This document shows, piece by piece, positions 11,726-21,252 of a DNA stretch of 64,000 nt. This DNA is from Camellia lanceoleosa (taxonomy: Eukaryota > Streptophyta > Magnoliopsida > Ericales > Theaceae). Numbering within the stretch: position 1 is the stretch's first letter; the number at the start of each line of letters is the position of its first letter. The stretch spans positions 81,745,551 to 81,809,550 of the forward strand of contig CM045761.1 in NCBI GenBank assembly GCA_025200525.1, read 5' to 3'. Made by a program: the position numbers and the translations under genes. The notes under the pieces were generated by a model that had not been told where the DNA came from, did not search any database, and saw only the letters and a program-made list of their open reading frames with translations.

Positions 11726-13640
11726 TTGTTAGGTTGTTCATGTTGTTTGCATGTTTTGCATTGTGTTCAATCGGATATCATATTGCACACGAGGAAGATT
11801 GGTTCATTTCATACTTGAAGTGATGAAGTGAGCCAATCATCCTCGGTCCCCATCGCCTTTGATTCCTCATGATAAGGGGATGGTCTAAGTGTCTTAGTTG
11901 TCATGCATTTATTGAAATTACACAAGTTGGATCTTTGGCCATCATGCATCGAGATGCGTGATTGATGGTCTTGGATCCGATTATGCCTTTCCCTTTATGT
12001 TTTGAGGTGATATAGGGTGGCATAATGCGTACATATCCTTGGGAGACCCTCTCTTTCCTTTGTTTTGTGCTTTGTTGCAACTTGGTGTCACAGCACACCA
12101 GTGGTCGGCAGCTTCCCATTTCTGGCCGGCAGACCTTCATTCTTGGCCGGCAGTGCTTACTCTTGGCCGGCAAGATGGTTGGCAGAAGCTTCTCATGGCC
12201 GGCAGGCCACTGGTGCACTCTCCGGCATGTTTTTGGTAAGATCCAGTAGCTAGTTCTCAAGGACACCCTACAGACAAAGCCTCTAAAACAGCATTTGGAG
12301 AGCTTTTGGGATGGGAATCGAGCATGCATCTTCAACTTCTTCAAGGCAGAGCTGAGGCGGACTAGTCTACATAGTTTAATGCTTTATTTGTTAATTAGCA
12401 TTCGTTTTTGTAACTTAATTAATTTGTTAATTAGTTAAAGTTTTGTAATAATTAGTTGTAGCTAGTTATTCAATTTGGTTGTGTAATAGTTAGTCTAATT
12501 AGATTGTTAGATTATTTGTTAGCTTAGCATGACTAACTTAGCGCATTCATTCAGACCCTCTTTCGAGAGGGCTAATTTTGTAACAAGCGTGCGTGCGTGT
12601 AATGCATGTCTTCCAATCCCACGTCTTCCTCCATTTTACTTACCTGCTTTTGATGGTTAGTTTTAGGGCATGTTTCAATTAGCATCCTTATGCCTGCATG
12701 CGTGCATCATTCATTTGTCTTGCATGCACCGGGCATGGCGCATCATACTAACTGCATTGTATTTCAATTCTTATTTGAATACATGTATCAAGTTGCATTC
12801 TCATATGCCATTTTAGAATAGCCGAGCCTATTTCTAGTTGCATTTTGCATGCGTTGCATTAGCCATCTTAACATGAACTAGGATCATGCATTGATTACTA
12901 ACTAGTTATTGTTTTGGCTCGGAGTACACTGTGAGTGTTTACGCTTTAGCATACTGCATGTGTGTTATTGATTGCCATGAAAGCATGCTTGCCATGAGGC
13001 TAATTGCTTAGTTGATTAACTGTCTGAATGCCTGTGGGTAAAGGTTGGATTGCTTGAATTGGAACAATTCATCAAATCCCTATTTTAGCCTACTTGCGAG
13101 TAGCGAACTCCAAACTATTTTCACAAACGAACATGCAATGTTTTGTTCCAACTGAGGCGATCTAGTCTATACTTGTTTGCTGTGCGCATCACATAATAAT
13201 TCTAGGTTTAATAACTAGCATAAGAGCACATGTGTTTTCAAAAACAAGATATTATGCTTAGTAGCGGCCGATCTTTGATCGGGCAAGCGGGGGTTCTCAT
13301 TGCATGACCTTCCCCTCTCGTACCCAAGTTCTCGAGCCGAGGCAACTTTGGTGATGACGGACACGTGGCCTTAGGCACGAGTCAGGGTTTCCTAAATTTT
13401 CCAAAACAAAATATTTAGGTAGCGACTCTGTATCTGTCAAAGCAGTCTATGTTTGGCACTTCTTTACAAAACGATTTGCCGGATTTGGACTCTTCGATGA
13501 TTTATCAATCTTGCATTGCACTTTGTGAGATTAGATTCAGAACCGCGACATTGAGTCCAAACTGTAGTAAGCCCAATGAACAAAACGGATTTCCGCACCA
13601 TATTCACGCGCGGAGCCCGAGACGTTCGGGCGCATCTACA

Positions 13641-13905
13641 ATTACGTTGCACACAATAGAAGGAATGGTGGTGTGAACACTGAGACAGCCCCAAATGTTT
13701 TTAACCAAAGGTACAATCTTAACGCATTGCACGCGATAAGAGGAATGGTGGTATGAACACCGGGACACGCCCAAATGTTTTTAACTGAAGGTACAATTTT
13801 AACACGTAGCACATGATAGGAGGAAAGGTGGTGTGAACACCGGGTGCACCCGATGTTTTTAACCGAAGGTACAATCCTAACGCGTTGCACGTGATAGAAG
13901 GAAAG
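13641..13905 (-). repeat. 80-bp tandem array, right part
   Basis: The array seen at 4390-4883 continues here (ACAAT at 13713, 13793 and 13871). The flanks at 4883 and 13641 (ACAC and ATTACG) overlap the same part of the unit, as expected if the LTR pair inserted into one array. The five-base flanks AACAC and ATTAC are alike but not identical. Confidence 0.8.
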
Positions 13906-14351
13906 TTTAAATTAATAAAGGAACAAACAAATCGCATAAGCGTGAAGTAGGAACTTGGACTCTACACAGAGATACATAAAATCAAACACAATCAAAGCGA
14001 TGTAGTAAAGTGAAAGCCAATTTGCCAATGTGTTAAAACAATGGGTTTTAATCTAAACACAGCACACCGCTTTCCAATTTCATGGCAAAAAGGATGATGA
14101 TTTTACTATGACACGAATGATTTTATATGGAACTCCTCTGAATGAACCGTACATACAATATTGTCTATAATGAACTACAATTTAAGCAAAACAAATTATA
14201 AACTAACGGAATAGTTTTAAACAAACTAAAATTTTTGAAACAAAACAACTCAACTTATGAGTTCAAACTTTGAGTTAAACAAATGAGACCAAGTCAATCA
14301 AATTATGCATCTACACAACAAAACCAAATAGAATAAAATGAACTTTTTCCT

Positions 14352-14402
<51 letters not shown>

Positions 14403-14640
14403 TTTTTTTTTTTTTTTTTCCCTCTTTCTTTTCTCTCTTTTTTGATTTTTTTTTTTTTGGTTTTCTTTTTTCTGCTTTCTTTTTGCTTGCTTCTCTATCT
14501 TTTTTTCTTTTTTTTTTCTTTTTTTAACTCTTCTTCTTCACTGCCTCTTTTTTTTCTTTTCTTTTTTATGTTTTTTTAACTCCATAATACAAGAAACAAA
14601 ATAAAGTAAAAAAACAACAAAAATTGAACTGGATTTACAC
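13906..14640. other. Non-coding AT-rich internal sequence with a GTT/T tract
   Basis: I see no gene here. A GTT microsatellite (14352-14400) runs into T-rich sequence up to about 14580. The leucine/phenylalanine frame across it is low-complexity and not a gene. It probably belongs to the element that ends in LTR C. Confidence 0.5.
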
Positions 14641-14649
14641 TGATATCTA

Positions 14650-15014
14650 GCCGCAGCGGCAGGGGTAGTTTTGGGCATTCCGCACGATTTGTTTGTTTAA
14701 AACAAACTCAAACCCTTATTTCTCACACCTTCTCATCCGAAACTCCCTCCCCTCTCTCTCTAGCCTCCCTCTCTCTCTAGATTTCCTCTTTCCATGAAGT
14801 ACTCAACAACTGTTGCCATTTTTTCTTCGAAATCCTTCCCCTCCTCTATATTTCGAATCGAACAAAACTTCATTTAGTGGAGTTTGAGCTTTTCCCTAAG
14901 TTTTTCTTCCATTTGCCCACACTTTCCTTCCTTTCCCCTTTGATTTTCCACAATTTTCTTCACTTTCTCTCTCCTAGGGTTTGAACTTTGGGATTTCACC
15001 AATTTTCACTCGTC
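14650..15014 (+). promoter_or_regulatory. Probable 5' leader of the plant-mobile-domain gene, split by a Tat insertion
   Basis: The stretch is CT-rich with CCCTCTCTCTCTAG and CTAGGGTTTGAA words typical of plant 5' leaders. It stops at CCCTC, the target duplication of the Tat element. The sequence resumes after the second CCCTC (27059) with more CT-rich leader and then ATG at 27094. Joining across the insertion gives one leader. No clear TATA box is visible upstream. Confidence 0.5.
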
Positions 15015-15019
15015 CCCTC
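15015..15019. repeat. Left target-site duplication CCCTC of the Tat element
   Basis: CCCTC lies directly outside the left LTR and is repeated at 27059-27063 outside the right LTR. A perfect 5-bp duplication is normal for Ty3/gypsy integration. Confidence 0.8.
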
Positions 15020-15431
15020 TATGGAGAAGTGGTTTGGAAATACTCTTCTAATCCTGGGGGACGCTCGTGATCTTTAGCTAGTCACCTGAAAAGGAATAAA
15101 CACTCCGATCGGGGGTGCCGGAATTAGCACTCCGACAGGCAAGTCAATCTCTACTCTCTGAATTAATTGTATTTTAAGTTAAGCGTAATAGTTCTCACAT
15201 ATCTTTTTTTGACTGAAGATTCTGTATTTATAGTATTATCTTTGGGCCTTAGGGCCTAGCCCATCCCTGATCCTTTACATGTACTTCTACTCGGCCTTTG
15301 TTTTACTGGTTGAAATGCCGGCCATTTTATTCGGCTCTTCAATTGACTAGGATCAATGCCGAATAGAGGTTATGTTTCGAACCGGACTGGTCCATTCGTC
15401 TCTATTGATCGAAGTTAATTCAACTCCCACA
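15020..15431 (-). mobile_element. 3' LTR of the Tat element
   Basis: It is 412 bp and homologous to 26670-27058. On the plus strand it starts TATGGAGAAGTGG where the partner has TGTGGGGAAATGG, so the terminal TG has become TA. It ends CTCCCACA. It holds a short segment (about 15225-15250) that the partner lacks. Confidence 0.85.
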
Positions 15432-15441
15432 ATTGCCCCCC
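15432..15441 (-). other. Polypurine tract of the Tat element
   Basis: The minus strand reads GGGGGGCAAT directly before the LTR tip TGTGGGAG. This is the expected plus-strand priming site and confirms that the left LTR is the 3' one. Confidence 0.7.
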
Positions 15442-15808
15442 AAACACCCCACTAGCATTAGTTAGTCGGCGTGTTTGGCTTTTAGCTTGGAAAGTCAAAA
15501 AATTCGGCGGTTAATCCTCTTCCCAATGTGTGTCAAAACGCGTACACGCTTTTTGGTCATTGTAACGATTCCCCGCCTCTTCATACACCGCCACCATTTA
15601 ATGTGATTTAAAATTGTCTCTTCAAATGTATGTTCTGAATACCCAAAGATATCTGGCTCGCCTTCTAGTGCAACTCCTTCATTTCGCGGCCTCTGCAACT
15701 CCTTGTTTCTCATTTTTCCCCTCATCTTTTGTAAGTTTTCTTCTCCTTCATTTTTTATCCTGGTTCCTTGTTTGCTTTTAGTTTTCCATAATCCTTGGGT
15801 TGGCCAAA

Positions 15809-17261
15809 ATGGCAAAACATCTGAAGGAGTTCCTTTCAGCGGATCAAATCTCCAGCTTTCGACGCCATTTTTCCATCCCCGATGATGTCCATCTGTTACT
15901 TTTGGCAAACTGCAGCACTAATATGGAGAGGGATGATGAGAGCACAATCGTCTTTACTCTCCTATCAATTGCTCAGGGCGGAGTCTGTTTTTCCCTTCAC
16001 CCATTTTTTGGGGTCGTTCTTCGATACTAGGGTCTAATCCCTTCCCAGCCCAATGTGAATTTCTTTCGCAACATAATGGGAATTATAGAGCTAAATTGGT
16101 GTCTTAGGATTAATTTAGGTATACCCGCCATTCGGCATTGTTATGTCCTAGCCAAATCTACTGGCCGACTAAGACGCTACTTTCTTAGAGCCAAGGATAC
16201 TGATCATCACATAGTGACTATGCTTGCCAGCTCTGGCAAGCGTGTTGATGACATGATGGTCATTGTCCGCGCAATTGGAAATTCGGCGAGGGTGAAGATC
16301 GCCTAGACCCTGTGCCAAGGCGAAAAGGCGAACCAGGTGGCCGTTTATATCGCTTTTGTTTCTGTTATTTCCATATCTATATTCGGCACTATATACATCT
16401 AATCATTTTGTTTATACAGGCAGTGACTTGAAGAGAGTGTTAGTTTCAGACAATGACGTTGTGCTTACAGAAATTAAAACCGCGCTACAGTTTCTCGGCC
16501 GTCCAAATCTTCAAAAACAAGAGAGGGCAGCCCACATTCTTCTACAGTTCGAGCCGACTTACACGACATTCTTGGTGGCAGACAACATTCTGATCGTGCG
16601 AGGCGACAACCATCTTACAGCCCTCATCTTCCCCAGCTTCAAAGACTTGAGACAAATTGGTTTAGAAACATCCGATTCTGAACATGTAGAAGAACAAGCG
16701 GCCGAACCAATCGCCGAGGACCCGGACTAGTTGGCAGCGGAAGTTGACAAAGCTATTAACTCGGCCTTTTAGGAGGCCGGACTGAACTTGTTTGACCCTC
16801 CGTCCACATCAGGCCGAGGGGACGCCTTCGAAGATATTTTTACAAATTTAGGAGACTGTCCCAGTGCTTATTCTGAGGGTATGGCTGGGAAAAGTCTTAC
16901 GCAATTGGCGCGAAAGAAAAATGCCGAACACATGGCCGCCCGACAGAAAGCCAAGGCCACCCGTTCTAGACCTGCCCCGAGTGAATCTTTCGAACCCATT
17001 TTTGTAGAAAAAACGGCTCAAGTTCATGCAGCTGAGACGGAGAAGGATGCCAAGCGTCCGATTACCGAAGAACGGCTGATTTTAGAAAATCTAGGAGAAA
17101 AACATACCGCCAAGAGCGAAGCCGGCTACGAGGAGGGCCCCGTTAATAAACGGCCACGCTTAAAGGAGTTGGGTGTGGTTGCTCTTTTTGTTGTTGAACC
17201 AAAGATAAAAAATATGCCGATTTCCTTTGAAGCGTCGGCTTTGAAAGATCGGTATGGCTGA
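15809..17261 (+). pseudogene. Antisense ORF of the Tat element ('putative gypsy type transposon' protein), broken
   Basis: The start is ATG 15809 (MAKHLKEFLSADQ). The reading contains SLHPFFGVVLRY then, after one stop (16028), GLIPSQPNVNFFRNIMGI, a pattern I recognise from the plant 'Putative gypsy type transposon' domain (Pfam Transposase_28). A probable intron runs 16337-16419 (GT...TATACAG). The frame continues through GSDLKRVLVSDNDVVLTEIK with a further in-frame stop at about 16728, to a charged region ending at 17261. It lies opposite to pol, between pol and the 3' LTR, as in other Tat elements. Its molecular function is unknown. Stops make this copy a pseudogene. Domain recognition is from memory of the family. 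Confidence 0.6.
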
Positions 17262-17263
17262 GC

Positions 17264-17936
17264 TTGTGCCTCGGTCTCCTTCTTGGTGACAAGGTAACTT
17301 TTAAATCTCGAGCAGTTGGTAGCAATAGCATTAGTCACTTGATCGACCCTTCGGTATATGACTTGATCTTAACTCCTTATTTGGTTTGGTTTGCATACGG
17401 TATTTCTTGGTATGTGACGAACCCCAACTTGTTTTGCAGACGGTTGGAAGGATAGCCGAACTAGGCTGCCACCAGCATGATGCCATTGAAAGAATTAGCC
17501 ACTTGAAGTCGAAAGTCGAAGGTGAAAGGAGCATGGCCGAGTTCGAGGCGGCGAGAGCTACAATGGAAAGTGCATGAGCCGAAGCTGAAAAAGAGAGGGC
17601 TCGGACTGCTAACCAGCTCAGATTCGATGCCGAGGAGAGGGCAAACGCGAGTGAGGAATTGCTCAAGTTGGCCAAGGAAGCGCTTGCCAAGTTGGAGGCC
17701 GAATTGGAAGAGTTGAAGAAGGCAAGGAAAAAGCCGACTCCGAGGCTTCCACGGCGTTCGAGGCTGGGAAGAGCGCCACCCTTGAAAACTATGTAGAAGA
17801 AGTCTTCAAATTCAAGAATCAGGGATTCAAACACGGCTGGCTCAAAGCCCTTGTTGCTGCTAGAGTTACGTTGGCCATGCCAATTCCATACGAGCAAGTG
17901 GACGTTGAGCCGCTCAAGTCTGATCCCGAGGCTTGA
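17264..17936 (+). pseudogene. C-terminal coiled-coil part of the antisense ORF
   Basis: A likely intron of 146 bases (17294-17439, GTAACT...TTTTGCAG) leads into TVGRIAELGCHQHD, followed by a long Glu/Lys/Ala-rich heptad region (about 17500-17730, e.g. EALAKLEAELEELKK) typical of a coiled coil. One TGA interrupts it near 17575. After a frameshift near 17735 the frame reads FKHGWLKALVAAR and stops at 17936. The conserved FKHGW block recurs in 19335-19763. Coiled coils suggest self-association; the real partner is unknown. Confidence 0.5.
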
Positions 17937-17949
17937 TTTGGGTGACATT

Positions 17950-18229
17950 TTAGTTTTCTAAGGTATTTTCAATTTCAATGTATGTTTTTGTAAACATGTT
18001 TTGTTTTCTTAGTTTCTTAGTAGACAACTATTTGCTTGGGGTAATATTCATGTATAAAATGATGACTATGCTGTATTCAATTTATGAATGAATATTTCCC
18101 TTACCTTGCATTATTTCCTGTATTTAATTGTGGTTATCAATGAAGATTACTGTTATGTTTTTGGTATTTTGGGTAAAACTATTGTTGTATGTCGTGTGGT
18201 AGACAAGCGTTCGTATTCACTTGCCGATT
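17950..18229. other. Non-coding sequence after the antisense ORF
   Basis: AT-rich, with AATAAA-poor T-rich stretches such as TTGTTTTCTTAG. By position it is the 3' untranslated region of the antisense ORF. No motif stands out. Confidence 0.4.
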
Positions 18230-18690
18230 AGATAACTAAGGGTTAATAAATGTGATCAGATTAATAAATGTGATCTTGCCGAATATCATTAGTTCGTGGA
18301 GCATAGGTATTTGGCCGATCAGATTAATAAATCTACCCTTGCCCCAGCCAATGTATGAACTTCAAAAGTCGAATATCGTTAGTTCATGGGGTGGCTGCGG
18401 CACAAATCGGTCAGCATGAGGCTTAAGTATTTGGCCAATCAGATTAATAAATCTACCATTGCCCCAGCCAATGTATGACCTCCAAAAGCTGAATATCGTT
18501 AGTTCATGGAGTGGCTACGGCACAAATCAGTCGGCATTAGGCTTAAGTATTTGGCCGATCAGATTAATAAATGTGATCTTGCTAAATATCATTAGTTCGT
18601 AGGGCTTAGGTATTTGGCCGATCAGATTAATAAATCTGCCCTTGCCCCAGCCAATGTATGAACTCCAAAAGCCGAATAGCACTTCTAGAT
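18230..18690 (+). repeat. Tandem repeat of about 120 bp
   Basis: TATTTGGCC(G/A)ATCAGATTAAT recurs at about 18308, 18428, 18548 and 18610. Two full steps are 120 bases and the last is about 62. Units also share CTTGCCCCAGCCAATGTATG and (C/T)CGAATATC(G/A)TTAGTTC. It is non-coding. Confidence 0.8.
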
Positions 18691-19084
18691 CGGAGTGAAT
18701 TAATAATGCTGAATATTGGTGGTTGCTGGAGTGTGCGCAATGATGATGTCGCCTCGGGAGTGGGGTGCACTCCTGAGTGATTAAAAAGGGATTGAGAGAT
18801 TCCATCTGGGTTTCACAAAGCGACTCGATTCTGCTCGTCTTTCGTGGCTGGAAAAGTGTGAATGTCAACCAGACTTTTCTTTAATAGTAAGGGAGAAGGC
18901 AGGACTTTGGCGGAGCTGGACTCATCAATGAATCGAGGTGGCGAGCCTCCCCATACGGGCGGTAGGGCATCTGCAGAGCACGAGAGGCGCCGCTCTCCGC
19001 GTTGACGAAGCAGGTCACCAAGAAAGGAGAAGTGCTAGCGGGGGAGCTCCCCTCGTTCGCGAAATGAGACCAGTGGACCACCCC
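18691..19084. other. Degenerate GC-richer sequence, no supported gene
   Basis: Open frames exist on both strands, but none shows a domain or fits its neighbours. It probably represents decayed antisense-ORF sequence between the two coiled-coil modules. Confidence 0.35.
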
Positions 19085-19763
19085 CATTGAGCGTTTCTGT
19101 TTTCGTTGGGAACAGACTGATGACAGAGGTGGATTCCATCATCCGGGACCCGAACGTGGTGGTCAAATTTGCACGACAGATTTTTCCGCCGGAAGTATAG
19201 CAGTTGATGGTTGGTCGACTTGACTTCGAGGTGTTTCGAGAGGGCGTTCATGGGGCGGTGAAAGGGCTATACACCGCATATGAAATCGGCATGCGCCTTC
19301 GTGTTGCGCACCGAGAAATAGAGAAGAATGATGAATGCATTCGAAGCTTGGAAGCTCGCGTGAGCTAAAGAAGGTCAAGGCCACTCAGACACAACCAGTC
19401 GGACAGGCTAACCCAATCGTGGAAGAAAGGGTGACCCAGCGGCTGATCAGTATTGCACTTGTCGATCGTGATACGGCGAGCATGTTTGCAATAGAGTCCG
19501 CGAATGGGAGGGCCTACAAAAAAGGCTTCCATGAAGGCCAGAAAGTAGGGATACAGAAGACCAGGGAAAATCTCACCGAGGAAGTTTGCCGATGTGAAAA
19601 TTGTGGATTTAAGCACGGTTGGATCAAGGCACTTGAAGCCGAGGAAGCTCTCCGAGCAGCGGGCGTTGATTCGGCGTTGCTGCTATACCAACGTGATCAC
19701 TTCCCTTTTTCTGCCTTCGAAGTCGAGAAAAGTGATGACGAGAGAGATGCTGGACAAAAATAG
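19085..19763 (+). pseudogene. Second copy of the antisense-ORF C-terminal module
   Basis: A frame in 19120-19365 reads DSIIRDPNVVVKFARQIF, then GRLDFEVFREGVHGAVKG and EKNDECIRSLEARV, with one stop near 19200. A one-base shift near 19365 joins it to the 19335-19763 frame, which holds CRCENCGFKHGWIKALEAEE and an acidic end (DDERDAGQK). FKHGW(L/I)KAL is shared with 17830-17860, so the module is present twice. The N-terminal SLHPFF domain is not repeated. It may be a diverged duplication or a second antisense gene. Its function is unknown. Confidence 0.45.
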
Positions 19764-20069
19764 ACATTGTAATGCTCAAATGCAGATTGCGTGCAAGATT
19801 ATGTAATTATTCTCTAATTGAATAAAATGTTTTGTTTTAAATGTTTGTATTTCATTCTGAATTTTTACATGCTTAATTAGGCATCTCATTTCGAATGTTG
19901 GCATTTTTGTTTTGTTCATGCGGTTGGACCAGCCCAAGTTAACTAAGCATTTCATTTTGAATGTTTATATGCTTTGATGTGTAAATGGTTTTTGTCGGCT
20001 CAACTTAACGGAGCATCCCACTTTGATGTGTAAATGTTTTGTTTTGTATGCTTTAACCTTCGTCGTGAA
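19764..20069. other. Non-coding spacer before the 101-bp array
   Basis: T-rich, with short internal near-repeats (GCATCTCATTTCGAATGTT, GCATTTCATTTTGAATGTT). AATAAAATG at 19820 could serve as a poly(A) signal for the plus-strand ORF ending at 19763. Confidence 0.4.
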
Positions 20070-21150
20070 GGGCGTTCCATATTCAGAATATTATTCGGCC
20101 CATGAGCGTCTTTCACCAATGGGGCTCCAAATCCGAAGACTTTACTTGGCCAGCCGAATCCGGAGACTTAACCGGCCAAAAGGCGTCATACGCCGATGGC
20201 GCTCCAAATTCGGAGTCTTATTCGGCTCAAAGGCGTCATGCACCAATTGTGATATCCACAAAGGGCGATTCGAATTCGGAGGCTTTATCGACCCAAAGGC
20301 GTCACGAGCCGATAGGGCTCCGAATCCAAAGACTTCATTTGGCCAATCGTAATATCTACGAAGGGCGCTCCAAATCCAGAGGCTTTAATCGGCCCAAAGG
20401 CGTCATGCGCCGATAGGGCTCCGAATCTAGAGACTTCATTTGGCCAATCATGATATCCACGAAGGGCACTCCAAATCCGGAGGTTTTAATCGGCCCAAAG
20501 GCGTCATGCGCCGATGGGGCTCTGAATCCGGAGACTTTATTTGGCCAATCGTGATGTCCACAAAGGGCGCTCCGAATCCGGAGGCTTTAATCGGCCCAAA
20601 GGCATCATGTGCCGATGGAGCTCTGAATCCGGAGACTTTATTTAGCCAATCGGGATATCCACGAAGGGCGCTCTAAATCTAGAGGCTTTATTAGCACAAA
20701 GGCATCATGAGCCGATAGGGCTCCGAATCTAGAGACTTCATTTGGCTAATCGTGATATCCATGAAGGGCGCTCCGAATCTGGAGGCTTTAACCGGCCCAA
20801 AGGCGTCATACGCCGATGGGGCTCCAAATCCAGAGACTTCATTTGGCCAATCGTGATGTCCACAAAGGGCGCTCCGAATCCGGAGGCTTTAATCGGCCCA
20901 AAGGCATCATGTGCCGATGGGGCTCTGAATCCGAAGACTTCATTTGGCCAATCGGGATATCCACGAAGGGCGCTCCGAATCTGGAGGCTTTAATCGGCCC
21001 AAAGATGTCATGCGCCGATGGGGCTCCAAATCTGGAGACTTCATTTGGCCAATCGTGATATCCACGAAGGGCGCTCCGAATCTAGAGGCTTTAATCGACC
21101 CAAAGGCGTCATGCGCCGATGGGGCTCCGAATCTAAAGACTTCATTTTTG
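20070..21150. repeat. 101-bp dimeric minisatellite
   Basis: GGGCGCTC starts at 20363, 20464, 20565, 20666, 20766, 20867, 20968 and 21069, giving steps of 101 or 100. Earlier irregular copies lie at 20070 and 20263. Each unit has two related halves of about 50 bp: one with GAGGCTTTAATCGGCCCAAA, the other with GAGACTTCATTTGGCCAATC, both preceded by GCTCCGAATC. It lies between the integrase end and the antisense ORFs. Tandem repeats in this untranslated region are known in Tat elements. Frames reading through it are not genes. Confidence 0.9.
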
Positions 21151-21252
21151 AACTGGATTTCGCATTGAGTAAACAAGAATCTTTGCATTACAAAACTGGA
21201 ATGTGTACATAGTGAGCCATTCAAAACTAGTATCATTCCCCACAGGTCAGGT

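Larger units (their letters stand above)
9062..13640 (+). mobile_element. Long LTR B, 5'-altered copy of LTR A
   Basis: It follows LTR A head to tail and ends GCATCTACA. Matching landmarks are the palindrome (9373-9394), TATA box (9445), the GTTTAAGGTCACTTT block (9810), the CTTCCAATCCCACGTCTTCC block (12610) and the GGCAACTTTGGTGATGACGG block (13341). Its first 100 or so bases do not match the start of LTR A and lack TGTAGACACC, so the 5' end has been replaced or lost. There is no internal region or primer-binding site between A and B. It is flanked on the right by the 80-bp array. There is no coding content. Confidence 0.65.

Noticed and set aside
14352..14579. Open frame of Leu and Phe runs
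   Set aside because: It is a translation of GTT and T-rich low-complexity DNA; no domain, no start context.
15495..15908. Minus-strand frame opposite the antisense ORF start
   Set aside because: It lies past the integrase end in the untranslated zone and has no domain; the plus strand carries the recognisable protein.
20102..21212. Plus-strand open frames with IHEGRSESGGFNRPKGVMRR repeats
   Set aside because: They read through the 101-bp minisatellite in several frames at once, which real repeat proteins do not do; it lies in the untranslated part of the Tat element.
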